This document shows, one piece after another, positions 12,051 to 22,942 of a DNA stretch of 64,000 nt (the first letter of the stretch is position 1; each line of letters opens with the position of its first letter). Below the pieces are notes generated by a model. The model saw only the letters and a list, made by a program, of their open reading frames with translations. It did no database searches and was not told the origin of the DNA. The stretch comes from Absidia repens (Eukaryota; Mucoromycota; Mucoromycetes; Mucorales; Cunninghamellaceae): positions 1-64,000 of the forward strand of contig MCGE01000057.1 in NCBI GenBank assembly GCA_002105175.1. The letters are read 5' to 3'. Both the position numbers and the translations under genes were made by a program.

Positions 12051-12639
12051 GTCCTATTGGACAATATTTTTTAGTCGTTCACCAATAAACAGCAAGCTCT
12101 TTATATTTATTTACTGGCTTGGTGTGATATGTATTGCCTTATTTTTATTTTCATGTATCTATCTGAATAAAAGTGCTTGGAAGCCGCTGCATTGTTTATA
12201 TCACATTTGGATATCAAAAAATCATAGATACATATTAACTAGACAATATCTTTGTTTCTAATACTCCACTATTGATTGTCTGACGTTTTGTTGGAAGTGC
12301 ACAGATGCATGCTCACAAGGAATGCACACAGACGAAGTGAAGTTCAGTATTTAGAAACTCTTCCCAAGCGTCACCGTAGTAAACCCCGTATATAGTATAA
12401 TAATCAATTCATATATTATCATATGCTAAAAAATAAGAAGAATAGTATAATATCCGATGGGTTTGGTAGCAGAGTATGATGGTTAAAAAAAGAGAGCCTA
12501 TATAATTGAAGCATAAGCGAGGGTCAACAGCAAAAAGGGACTAATGAATCTAGTATGCTGTAGACTACAGTAACATGGAGAACATATAACATTAATTTAA
12601 AAGGATAGTTGTAAAATATAATTGATATATTGTATAAAG
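12051..12639. other. Spacer between inverted repeat copies, no gene seen
   Basis: AT-rich sequence between forward copy 1 and a reversed copy. No splice-consistent coding sequence was recognised; the longest frame (12049-12261) is hydrophobic, low-complexity and unlike a gene. Confidence 0.4.
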
Positions 12640-13110
12640 CATGGCGTGACAACTATAGATATATATTTTATTGAAGCATAACAACTGTCAATACTAATCT
12701 AATGGGGCGACTGGACAAAGGGATCTCTTGTACATAACATGAGAGAGAGATCAATGGGACACCTTTCCTTGAAGTCAATAAAAAGAAACATATTTTATTT
12801 AGATATAAATACAAACTATGGACTAACTAATACTAAACTAAGCTAATGGGGGCACCAAGAAGCCATCCACAGGTGGTCATAAATCTCGAATCCAAAATGA
12901 AAGGGTTTCCCCATGCATCTTGTAATCCCTGAGCAGAAATCTCTTCTAAACTGGTCCTGACACTATTCTAGGTCCAAAGTAACCCCATACAAGTTGAATG
13001 GTGAAGAAAAATTAAAATGAAAAAAAAGAGAGAGAAAAAGCCGCAAAATAAATAAAAGGGTCGTTGTTGAATAAATATTCACGTGGGCGGGATTTAAATA
13101 TTTCTTTTTC
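12640..13110 (-). repeat. Dispersed CACGTG-module repeat, copy 2 (reverse, 5' part)
   Basis: Read on the minus strand, it shows the CACGTG box (13080-13085, within GCCCACGTGAAT), a pyrimidine tract, CACCATTCAA, and blocks matching CAGGA(C)CAGTTTAGAAG and GGGATTACAAGATGCATGGG. AATAAA-like ends come near 12780. Some 3' blocks (the CTCTCTCATG and ATTAGTATTGAC types) extend to about 12640. It faces copy 1 about 600 bp away, making a large inverted pair. Confidence 0.8.
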
Positions 13111-13608
13111 ATCTTCTCGTGAGGTGAGGATTTTGGTTTGCGATTACTATTATTTTTGGTGGGTACAGATATGGGATTCTCTTTTTTTCACAGCAATCAA
13201 CACTATAAGACATCATCAACATGGTAGTTCTCTTCTCATGGCAGTAAACGCAGTCATTCAACACCGGCAGCATGGTTGTTCTCTTCTCCTGATACCTTTG
13301 GGTTACTGAACACCCTTCGCTATGGAATAGTTTGTCACTCACCGTAGAATAATTAAACTTCTTTAATCAAACTAAAATTTATCTAAGGCAATGCTTATTC
13401 AACAACATGGCATTCCCCTCCTCAACACTGTATATTCACCTATACGGATCGGCACCAATCCTCAGCGCCTCACACTTAGATATGTGACATGGTAATACCA
13501 TTAGACCAATTTGGTTTAATTGTCAAAGTTTATATTTATATCTGAAAAAAGTGTGTGTTGTCTTTTTGTCTTTTTATTGTCTCTCATACATTTAATTTGA
13601 CTTGCCAG
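13111..13608. other. Spacer, no gene seen
   Basis: Upstream flank of the reversed repeat copy. It holds two similar short blocks near 13215-13290 (CATGG-TTCTCTTCTC type) that also occur upstream of the reversed copy at 60.36 kb, so the repeat unit probably extends about 200 bp beyond its CACGTG box. Confidence 0.4.
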
Positions 13609-13890
13609 ATGTCTAGACGCAACTGCACTGTTCTTGTGTTTGTCGTAAAAAAAAAAGGTGATACGTGTGCGCAAAAAAGAAAAAATGAGGGTTCGTTAGA
13701 AGACGACATATCCAAAAGATATCAAAAAATAAACAAAGCAAAAGAATGTTTATTAGATAAAAGGGTTAATACTGAGAAACAAACGCAAAATAGACTACGG
13801 CATATGAAAGAGCTACTAATGGTAACGTGCACTAAATTGAATACGAAGGGATGGGAGACAATATCGATAGCTAAGTGCCCAATGTTCTAA
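13609..13890 (+). CDS. Possible small hypothetical protein
   Basis: An ATG at 13609 opens 93 codons beginning MSRRNCTVLVFVVKKKG. It is Lys/Arg-rich in the middle (SKRYQKINKAKECLLDKR) and ends in AKCPMF. No domain is recognised and there is no T-tract promoter of the type seen at clear genes. It lies next to repeat copies and could be a remnant of mobile DNA or chance. Confidence 0.25.
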   Translation: MSRRNCTVLVFVVKKKGDTCAQKRKNEGSLEDDISKRYQKINKAKECLLDKRVNTEKQTQNRLRHMKELLMVTCTKLNTKGWETISIAKCPMF

Positions 13891-14024
13891 TGTGTGCGTG
13901 TGTGTGGGAATCTTTCTTTTTTCCTGAAGAAAAGCCTGTATACCATCAAAAAAACTACATTGCACTGTACAGTACAGTATTGTGGTGGAAAACTATACTC
14001 GATGTATATATCTTATAACAAAAA

Positions 14025-14336
14025 GTGTCTTTTCCATCCTATGTAAATAAAAGCGCTGTTTTTACTTCTCACATCAAAAAATTACCACATGCTTTGTCGT
14101 TTTATGTTTACCTGGTTTCTCAGCAAGTGGAAAAGCCGTTAAAATATGTCGAAGAGTCCGATATTAACGATGGAATATTACTCCATAGCGGCTACCGCAT
14201 AATAAAAGAAAAAAAAAAACAAACTATTAGGCGATATCAAGGTCTTTTAGTATCAGTGCCTAATGCACGCAATATTCCAAGTACACATTGCAAAACCCTT
14301 GTAGCAAAAACTTTGTTATCTAGCAAATGGATTTAA
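14025..14336 (+). CDS. Possible exon or gene fragment, hypothetical
   Basis: An open frame without a good internal ATG. It reads HALSFYVYLVSQQVEKPLKY, then YRIIKEKKKQTIRRYQGLLV, and ends SSKWI. It may be the second exon of the weak gene at 13609-13890 or a decayed piece. Composition is protein-like, but no family is recognised. Confidence 0.25.
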   Translation: MSFPSYVNKSAVFTSHIKKLPHALSFYVYLVSQQVEKPLKYVEESDINDGILLHSGYRIIKEKKKQTIRRYQGLLVSVPNARNIPSTHCKTLVAKTLLSSKWI

Positions 14337-14394
14337 ATCAATAAACTAGATTGACTTGAAGAGGAAAAGGAAAGAAGCCAGGTTTACGGGCAGC

Positions 14395-14566
14395 TGATTC
14401 TTTCGAGATTCAAATGCCGCTGTTCCTTCTAAATAAATACCTTTTTTCTTCCCATTTTCTATGCTTTCTCTTTCTTTCGCCTTAATTTTACTTTACTTTT
14501 TTTTTTTCTTTTTCTTTTTCTTTTTTTCAAAAAAACAACAACAGCAACTATCTCTATTTCTCAACA
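14395..14566 (+). promoter_or_regulatory. Promoter of the 14567 gene, resembling the repeat's 5' module
   Basis: Contains ATTCAAATGCCGC (about 14406-14418), the same motif that precedes CACGTG in the dispersed repeat. A long pyrimidine tract then runs to the start codon, with a T-run near 14498-14508. The CACGTG box itself is missing. Either this promoter and the repeat share a control element or the gene uses a repeat-derived promoter. Confidence 0.4.
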
Positions 14567-16920
14567 ATGGTTACTTTTCTTCATAAATCAAAACTTGGTG
14601 AAAGGTGAGGTATTAAAAATACTTAGATTCATGCTTGTCGCGAGAAATACACTTACTAACATTTTAGCTTTTTTTTTTTTTTGGAATCCTTTAGATTGAC
14701 ACGTCTCAAGAACTTCAACATAAGTCAAGATGATCACACGGGGTTTACCTTTGTCTGTGCTGAAAATCCAACACCGCAGTCATGTAATGAACAAATTCCT
14801 GTTTTTGAAACAGCACGCGCAGACCGCCTCTCTCATCATGTGAAATGGAAAGCATCATTTTCTGGCCAAGTAAAAACCCAATTTGGCAAATGCATTGATC
14901 TTTATCACGATGTTGTCCACTCTATGAAAGGCCGCCGTCACCGAAAGTAAGCTACCCTATTTGGAGAAATAAACAAATATAATAGATGCATAATTTTTAC
15001 TAATTCCTTCTCTTTTTATTTTTATCATCATCAGTACTGGTGTAACCGATTGTATTTATATTTCTTATGAAAGTCATGCCACTCCCATGGCCTCCAATTT
15101 TATTGCTGACCAGGCTCAAGACAATCAACATGATGCTTCCGATTCTTCATCTTGCGCTTTGACTACCACTTCTCTTGCTAGCACTGATGACACTTTCTTA
15201 TCTCGTACTTTATCTTACTGTGACTTTAATTACTTGCCCGTTTCTACTGTCCGTGCGCCGTCTTCTGGATTGGTCCCCAAAAATGAGCAAGTCACTTTAC
15301 CGTCCTTCGCAAATGCTTCCACTGTCGTGGATTGCTTGAGTGCTTCTTGTGCCGACCAACCAAACAATCTGCTTACCCCAGCCAACGTAAGTTTACAGTT
15401 GCAGAAATATATATAAACACGCTTCTGCTTTGTTAACCTTTATTATTGTCTGATTGTTTTTTTTCATTTATGAACGTTGCTTTAGCCACAAAATCAATGC
15501 CGCGCTGATGGTTACGACTATACTCTCTCAATCAAGACAATCTGTGGTATAACGTCTATGGTTCCTACATTGCAGCTATACCAAAAGCACGCGCCTTTAC
15601 CTGAAAATAAAAAGGTAAGCAATATGAAAGCAAAAGTTGTGCTCAAATAACTGAAATAACAAATATTCTAATTTTTTTTTTTTTCGTAGCCATTCATCGC
15701 TATCTCTGGCAGCATCGGCTTTTTGAAAAATATTCTGAAGAATATTAAAAACTGCAAATTTACTGGAATTTCTCCTCCACTAGATGTTTACAAATCTCTT
15801 ATCAAGCATGCATATGGTGCGACCTGTGGCAATCAAATAATCAAATACCTCCAAACTGATGTTGATCAGATATCTCCGTTTTTGCTAAAAAAACTCAAGA
15901 AAGAGCATGAACAAGCACAAGCACAGCAGGTAAATTTTTTAATCGCTTTACTGTTATCATACCTGCTGACCTTTCCTAATCAACCATTACACCTTTGTAT
16001 ATATATGAATCTAGCCTGAAATTATCTTGGAATGCTCAGTGACAAACGCAAATGATGATATGGACTGGTCCAGAACATTTGGTGATCAAGATGATTATAT
16101 GGACGAATCTGACTCTTCTCTTTCAACAAATACAATTGATGAACCATTTCTGGACTTTTCTCAACTCATTTTGGCTTTTATGAACCAGCAACACCAATTT
16201 AGCAAGACACAGCAAAGCCAGGTATATCTCTTCCTCGAAGCATTTACTCCAATGAAAGGCTCTGGTCCAAGCAACAATGCCGCCCAAAACAACAATGCCT
16301 TCTCAATCAAAAACTCCCTGCTCTCTGATCTCGCTCAAAACAAGAAGCTATTGCCCGAAAAAGAACCTGAAATCAAGGACAATGTTGCAACTCTCTCCTA
16401 TGCTGAAAGTATCACTCGAAAACGGCAACGACATCAAAAACCCCAACCGCTTGTCAAACGTCAACGAAAAGACGGTGAAACAACTGCCTTCCCTTTATGC
16501 AAAGAGACCTTATCCGAACACCCGCCAACATCTATCGCCCAATCATGCAAACCACCATGCGATCCTCGTGCTTCTGGACAACAAAATAAGCGCAAAAGAG
16601 ATCATCAGACATTGGAACCACAACAAAAACGCCAACGAAATGGGGGCCAGACAGGCTCCTCTTTGGGCAAAAAATCCTTATCAGAACGTCCTCTCAACAT
16701 ACTGTGCAACCTCAACGGTACCAGACAACAACAAAACAACAAGCGCAAAAAAGATCATCAGTCATTTGAACCACCGCAAAAGCGACAAAACCAAGCACAA
16801 AAAGAAAACATTGCTCCAAACATGATCACCAAAAAAGTAAGTGATCATCATCGTGCAAAGAATGTGCCTTTTACTAATGTTTATTTTATTGCATTCTAGA
16901 TTGTGCAAACAGTCCATTAG
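14567..16920 (+). CDS. Lys/Arg-rich, probably nuclear protein of unknown function
   Basis: Seven exons: 14567-14604, 14695-14946, 15035-15386, 15486-15614, 15690-15929, 16015-16836, 16900-16920. They join in phase to 617 residues, starting MVTFLHKSKLGERLTRLK and ending IVQTVH. The N-terminal half is mixed with several cysteines (AENPTPQSCNEQIP; KTICGITSMVPTLQLYQKH). The C-terminal third has three diverged copies of a basic unit (KRQRKDGETT; KRKRDHQTLEPQQKRQRNGG; KRKKDHQSFEPPQKRQ) separated by a KKSLSERP-type linker. The basic clusters look like nuclear localisation or nucleic-acid-binding signals. No known domain is recognised, and the gene may be lineage-specific. AATAAA follows near 17159. 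Confidence 0.7.
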
Positions 16921-16935
16921 ACGGCACATGAAAAA

Positions 16936-16950
16936 CTTTTTAAAAAAAAG

Positions 16951-16989
<39 letters not shown>

Positions 16990-17079
16990 AAAAAAAGAGA
17001 AAAAAAAAAGAGAAAAAAAAAAAAGAGAAAAAAAAAAAAGGAAAAAAAAAAAAGGAAAAAAAAAAAGAAAAAAAAAAAG
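16936..17079 (+). repeat. Long interrupted poly-A/G purine tract
   Basis: About 140 bp of A-runs broken by single G bases, starting about 15 bp after the stop codon of the preceding gene. On the plus strand it contains almost no pyrimidines. It lies in the 3' untranslated region and can be read as a lysine-rich frame, which is an artefact of composition. Confidence 0.9.
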
Positions 17080-17331
17080 TCTTATCTTCATTACAAAACA
17101 AACAAATTAGTATACTTATTCCCCCTTTTTTATTCCCATACCTCAGTTTGTTTTATCTTAATAAACTACATTTTTTCTTACCAAATCAGCAATATTATGT
17201 GTATGACAAAATTATGCGTCGGTGAAGTCTGCATCTTCCTTTGCCATAACTGGAGGCAATATATTAATAATGATGATATGAGCTCTTTTGTGTGTGTTAT
17301 GATCATATTCAAAGTCTCGATATAGTGGTGC

Positions 17332-17370
<39 letters not shown>

Positions 17371-17629
17371 ATATGGGAAAGCGGAACAAAGTGCATGAAG
17401 GTGTGAAGACCGGCCTGAGAGATCGCGCAAGCTACGTTAGAAACCAACAAAAATGGTATCAACGGGAAAATAAATTTCATCGTCCTTGTGAGTAATACCC
17501 AATATTTTTATGTGTGTAGCGGTACTATATCTAGAAATACATTGGACATCTGTAACATTCTTTAATTTTGTTTTTTCATGGACATGAAAAAGGTTATCGA
17601 CAAAAGTCAGAATAGGATTTTAGTGGGAG
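17080..17629. other. Intergenic with a T-run, no gene seen
   Basis: Includes the 3' end of the 14567 gene (AATAAA near 17159), a T-run at about 17335-17368 and unassigned AT-rich DNA. Confidence 0.5.
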
Positions 17630-18788
17630 CGGCACAAAAAACGTTTCAAAACCCGCACACGTGAAGTTTTTTTATGTTCTCTCTCCCGTCTCTTTTATTT
17701 TTTTCTCCTCTCTTTCTTCCTTTTTTTTTTTTTTTTTTTTTTTCATCTCAGTTTTTCTTCACCATTCAACTTCTATGGAGTTATTTTAGAGTTAGAATTG
17801 TATCAGGACTAGTTTAGAAGGGGGTTCAGCTCAGGGATGACAAGATGCATGGGGAAACCCTTTCATTCAGGATCTAGCATCTGAAGGCACCATTAGTTGG
17901 CTTTTTGAAGCCTTCATTAGTTTAGTTTAGTGTTAATTTGTCATAGTTTGTATCAATATCTGAATAAAACATGTCTCTTTCTACTTATCTCAATGAAAAA
18001 TGTTCCATTATACTTTCTTATGCCATGTGCAATATATCTCTTTTTACTACCAACCACTTTTGATTCGTGTTGACTGTGTTTTTATTTCAACCAAGATATC
18101 GTTTTTGCCTTTCTCATGCATTGTGCTATGCCATTATTTTAGATCCTATTTTACAACTGTGCCATTAGATTAGTGTTGACTACCCATCAAATCACACTTT
18201 AGACATCTTCATGATTTATCCAATAGATCCTTCCGTTGATTCCCAGGTTACTATGAGCGCCTTATCTTTAGGTTTAGTATCCACCTATGTTCTTCAATGA
18301 AGTGCGCCTTTAGATTAGTGCCTGACTAACCTTTAAATCATACTTTAGACTTCGTCATGCTTTGTCTAATAAATTTTTTCACATAATCTCTTGTTACAAT
18401 ACATCGCCCCGCCTTTGGTTTTAGTATCTACCAAATATGCTTCAATAAAATATGAATTTTTATTAACCTGCAACTGATTTATGAGAATGTAATCAATGTG
18501 GCTATTGTAGCTTTATTAACAGTTTTTTTACAAAAAACTTGCTCTCTAATTCACCCACTCGACTGCTTTGCCCATCCATACTCCAGTTTATTCAGGCTCG
18601 ACAATCACATAAGTAAATTGAGGTCGTCCTGTTCGTATAGCTCCACTATAGAAAATTTTGCCCTGATCTCTAGTTTATATATAAGTACTAAACGTCTCCA
18701 TATCCCTACTCTACTCATCAAATCAATCATCCTAGATCGCAATGTCAGTGTTATCTCCACTAGACGGGACACACTGTATATCGATTTC

Positions 18789-18829
<41 letters not shown>

Positions 18830-18830
18830 A
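17630..18830 (+). repeat. Dispersed CACGTG-module repeat, copy 3 (forward, near full length)
   Basis: CACGTG lies at 17658-17663 in an AAACCCGCACACGTGAAG context, then a pyrimidine tract with a T-run, CACCATTCAA near 17760, TCAGGACTAGTTTAGAAG, GACAAGATGCATGGGGAAAC, CACCATTAGTTGGCTTTTTG and AATAAA near 17963. The 3' part (17990-18780) carries ATTAGTGTTGAC, CAATAGATCCTT, TTTAGTATC and CTTGCTCTCTAATTCACCC blocks. The copy ends in GACGGGACACACTGTATATC followed by a T-run of about 40 at 18789-18828. No coding potential. Confidence 0.88.
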
Positions 18831-19136
18831 AAGTAGATAACAATAACACAAATAAGAAACCCAAATTAAAGCCACTTGAGCACAAAAGATTGCTTTATAA
18901 GATGCACAACGACGATGGCGTCTAGCTCCATAAAAAATCACCCTTCAATAATCACCCTGATATCCGGTAGATCATTTTTCTGCAAGCTGTAAACAATTGA
19001 AAAAAAAGAAAACAACAACGATAGCATTTGAAAGTGTTTGAAAAACGTTTTTATTTAATTTGACAATGATGAAAATCACTATACAGAATAAATATATGCT
19101 AAAAAAGGAAGGGGGAAGGTATCTATTCTACAGTGA
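18831..19136. other. 3' flank of the GH3 gene, no gene seen
   Basis: Sequence between the repeat's terminal T-run and the beta-glucosidase stop codon; probably the 3' untranslated region of that minus-strand gene. Confidence 0.4.
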
Positions 19137-20409
19137 TCATATAACAAATGTGGATGATTGTCGAATATCAAAGCTGCTTGCACCAATATGTAGGGCATAG
19201 ACGCCACGAGACAAGGTCCAATTATTTTCAGTAGTGTTCCAAACAAGGAGTTCACGTTGATCAAATGTAAAGTGCACCATTGACATCGCGTTGCGTTTCA
19301 AAAACACCTTTTCAAACCCACGTAGCACTTTGGGAGGTTCCCCTGCAGCTTCTGGGAATCCAATATAAGCTTGAACAATCTCCGCACCATCGATATCCCC
19401 GGTGTTTGTTAAATGGAGAGAAGCCTTGACCATCGGATCCTTCGTGTTATCTTCCGTTTTCCTGGTGATAGTCAAGTTGCTGTACAAAAAATCTGTGTAG
19501 GAGAGACCAAAGCCAAATTCAAATAAGGGCGCAATTTTGTTGTGATCAAAATGTCGGTAACCGACAAAGACACCATCTGTATAATCCAACTAAATAAAAT
19601 GAGGATATGGGCCCGGAAAAATCTATCAGTGATCACTTTTCACCCAAAAGAATCCTTTTTTTTTTTTGCTTACCTCTTTTTGGGTCAAAGAGATTTGTAT
19701 TGGATAGTCTTCTTTTCTTTTTGCAATAGTATATGGTAACCTTCCTGAAGGATTGACATCACCGAACAAAATATCGGCTAATGAATTTCCAGTTTCCTGT
19801 CCAGGATATCCAGCCCAGACCACAGCCTTGATGTTAGGATGATCAATCCAGGGCAGAAGTACAGCGTTCGGTGAATGGATGACAACCACAGTATTTTCGT
19901 TTGCTTTGGCCACTGTTTCAATCTAATTAAAGCATTAAAAAAGATTAGTTAGTACTTCAACGATATAAGATACGAGGAGATGACTTACAAGTAAATTGCC
20001 GTTCCGATCTAAATTGAGATTGTTTCGATCCAAAGCCTCCATTGTAAAGATATTAGAAAAAACGATAGCCATATCTGATTTTTTTGCTTGAAGGTAAGCA
20101 TTGAGAAGATTGAGATCTGATCCACTATGGTTGATTTCCATTGAGTTGCCTGCCCTATTTTTAATGCCTTCCAGAGGCTATATATAATTCATCCAAAATA
20201 AAATAAAGATAGATCGTTTAATCGAGTGACTAGTTCCCCTTCCCCTTCTTATTACTTACCGAAACAATATAAGGATAGTTTGCCGACCCACTTCCACCGC
20301 CCATAGCAATAGTTCCAGTGAAACAAGGCAGATTGTCACAAAACTGGTTTTCCCTAATATTTAATGTCACGAAGAGTTAGTACATGCAATTAAAGATACT
20401 CACCCTTTT

Positions 20410-20450
<41 letters not shown>

Positions 20451-22213
20451 CCTACGTGGAAGGACTATCACCCGCATCTGTACCAATAATTGCAAGACTA
20501 TTGATGTGGTTTGGCCTAATAGGGAGTGTATGATTTTGATTTTTCAACAAGACAGTGCTGGAAGCCCCAAGCGACCGGACATATTGTTTGTGATCACCTT
20601 GTACATCCACCTTTTGATCTTTGAATGGATACACAACGTTCATATTGACATCCGGGTATCCTTTGTCTTGACCAAACTTGGAAAGATATATACATACATA
20701 TATAAAGAAAGAAGTTAAAGGCACAAGTAAGCATTGCATGTTTCAATATAGTATTGATCTCTTACCTTGTACCATGTAGAGACTATGCGGAGAGCCATAT
20801 TGTTGATCTATGCACAATTGAGGATAAATATGATACTTCGCGTTAGTGTCCCCAAACTATACTGCATTCCGTTCAAACTTACAGTTTCTTCGGTAACTTG
20901 GCCTTCCATAACAGATTTTACAAGCTGATCCCCATAGCCAAATGGTCCTGGCATGTTGACGTCTAGATCGCGATTCAAAATTGAGTGAGTCAAGTTCCCC
21001 ATTTCATTTTGTAAGGTCATTCCAAAAACTTACCTAGACCATGGTTGGCACTATCAACAGTAGAGTGAGTCGCACGCCAATCGCTTGTAATAAAGCCTTT
21101 GAATGAGAGTCGGCCCTTGATAATATCCTGAAGAATATATTTGTTTTCGCACGCGTGAGTTCCGTTGACCTTGTTGTAGCTGCACATTATTGAACCAACA
21201 CCAGCCTAAAGAAAATCATGTTAATATTTATTGCAAAATAAAATCAATCAATTTCGTTTCACATACATTGATAGCCTCTTCAAATGGCCATAAATAAACT
21301 TCATTCAATGCCTTATCACCAACATTAGAGGAGTACTGGGTAAGAAAAAAAAAAAAAAGAAGAAAAGTGAGCAAAGCGGCATTTAAATAACTAAATTTAC
21401 TGACTGATTCCCTCCAAGTTTCTTGTTCACTGGCGATAAGATGCTTGACCTGGGCAATCTACAAAACAGTATGATCAATTACGTGGTACAAATATTTTTC
21501 TTTATTCCTCTCTCTCTCTCTCTTTTTTTTTTTACCACTCCTTGGCTTTGTATACCAAGAATCGTTTCAACACCTGCCACGCCGCTCAAATAGGGATCTT
21601 CTCCAAAAGTCTCAAAATTCCTGCCGGCAAAGGGAGTTCGGACCATGTTAACATCGGGTCCTAGATAAACGTGAGCTCCCTTTCCCCGGAATTCTTCCCC
21701 AAGGTACATACCCCTTTGACGGATGGCTTTTTTATCAAAGGAAGCCGCAGTATTAATGCCTGAGACACCAACTGTAATTCCTGTGGTGCCGCGTACCTGA
21801 AGAAAAGCGGGCATTAAAAAAACGGAGTTAGTGTCTGCCTTGGGTGAGGATTAATTCTAGTCTATCATTGTGCATACCGCCACAGGTCCATCCTGCATAC
21901 ATAAATTGGGGAACATATTTTTAACTGCTCCCGTGTTGCCGATACAAGGTCCTTTGAAATCACCATTGCCAGTCATAATGCCTACTTTTTGTTTCAATGA
22001 CATCTGACTGGTCAGCATGATTCCTTTTTTATACGCCTGTTCCCAAGATAATGGCTCTGTGCTTCCCATGAGTCGAGACTCTGGTATAGAAGAAAATGGT
22101 CGTTGCCAATTCCTTGCTATCAAATCCATTTCAATAGTTGCTGACCGACCATTTCCTTCGAGGAAAAAGTCAAAGAGCGCAATAACATACAGCACTTGCT
22201 TTAATTTCATCAT
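19137..22213 (-). CDS. Secreted GH3 beta-glucosidase
   Basis: Twelve exons from 22213 to 19137 (22213-21878, 21796-21536, 21458-21405, 21335-21267, 21205-21034, 20962-20883, 20807-20766, 20676-20456, 20353-20260, 20177-19989, 19922-19674, 19589-19137) join in frame to 739 residues. The N-terminus MMKLKQVLYVIALFDFFLEG is a likely signal peptide. The GH3 TIM-barrel domain shows VYLGPDVNMVRTPFAGRNFE and FETFGEDPYLSG. The nucleophile Asp is in GFITSDWRATHS. A second alpha/beta domain follows (VVWAGYPGQETGNSLADILF, GRLPYTIAK). A fibronectin-III-like C-terminal domain comes last (FGFGLSYTDF, FDQRELLVW). It should release glucose from beta-glucosides outside the cell. Several exons are only 42-80 nt, and intron 8 contains an A-run of about 38. 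Confidence 0.95.
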
Positions 22214-22942
22214 GTATGTATATCTATCTTTATATATGTTATTATATATGTATATAAAAAAGGGCGTAATAAGACAATGAAGAGAAAAAGGTGCCCGAAA
22301 AATAAAAACGAGCACTTTATAAATAACTCATCCAAAAAAAAAAAAACATGCATGAATCATCCCCTTTCAACAGGAGTCACGTTTATATGCCAAAAGTCCT
22401 GAGTTTCATGTAAAGCAAACCCTACTCATCATACTTTCCCTTCAAAAATAAATAAATAAATTGAAAATTGTACAACGAATGATATAAATTACATCATATT
22501 TTATTCTAGATTAGAAGCATACACTAATAGTAGCAACAAAAAATGTCATATATCAATTAGTCAATTGGACAACCATTTCTGCGTGAAGCATTTATACATA
22601 GTATTTCTCATGTTCTACTCCTATAACCTTCTTGAATGTCCAGATTCTATGTATTTCCTGCCACACACTTGAAAAATTTTCAATATGAAGTTGAATACTT
22701 TTCCAAAATCTAAATCTGCTTGTCTGTATGCCACAACCACACATAAATCTAGTAACAGCTTCATCCCTAATAACCTCTAAAAAATCCGCCTATCACTTAT
22801 GATTCTGAAGACAAAGACGACTACCATAAAGAAAGCTATACAGCACAACACTTCAAAGACAGATAACAGAAAGGCAAAATATATATGTATGTAAAAAGCA
22901 AAATCAAATAAACCGATGATACAAGCACTATGCATCAATGAT
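22214..22942. other. Intergenic, no gene seen
   Basis: Upstream region of the GH3 gene (A-run near 22335-22346) and 3' region of the SNF2 gene. AT-rich and non-coding. Confidence 0.5.

Noticed and set aside
13440..13515. tRNA-like sequence on the minus strand (box A TGGTCTAATGG, arm GGATT/GATCC)
   Set aside because: The acceptor ends do not pair, the anticodon and T loops have wrong sizes, and no terminator is evident. At best a degenerate tRNA relic.
16841..17110. Lysine-rich open frame
   Set aside because: It is the purine tract read as codons; the real exon ends at 16920 with a stop.
18498..18830. Open frame within repeat copy 3 ending in poly-Phe
   Set aside because: It lies in a non-coding repeat and runs into its T-tract; not kept in other copies.
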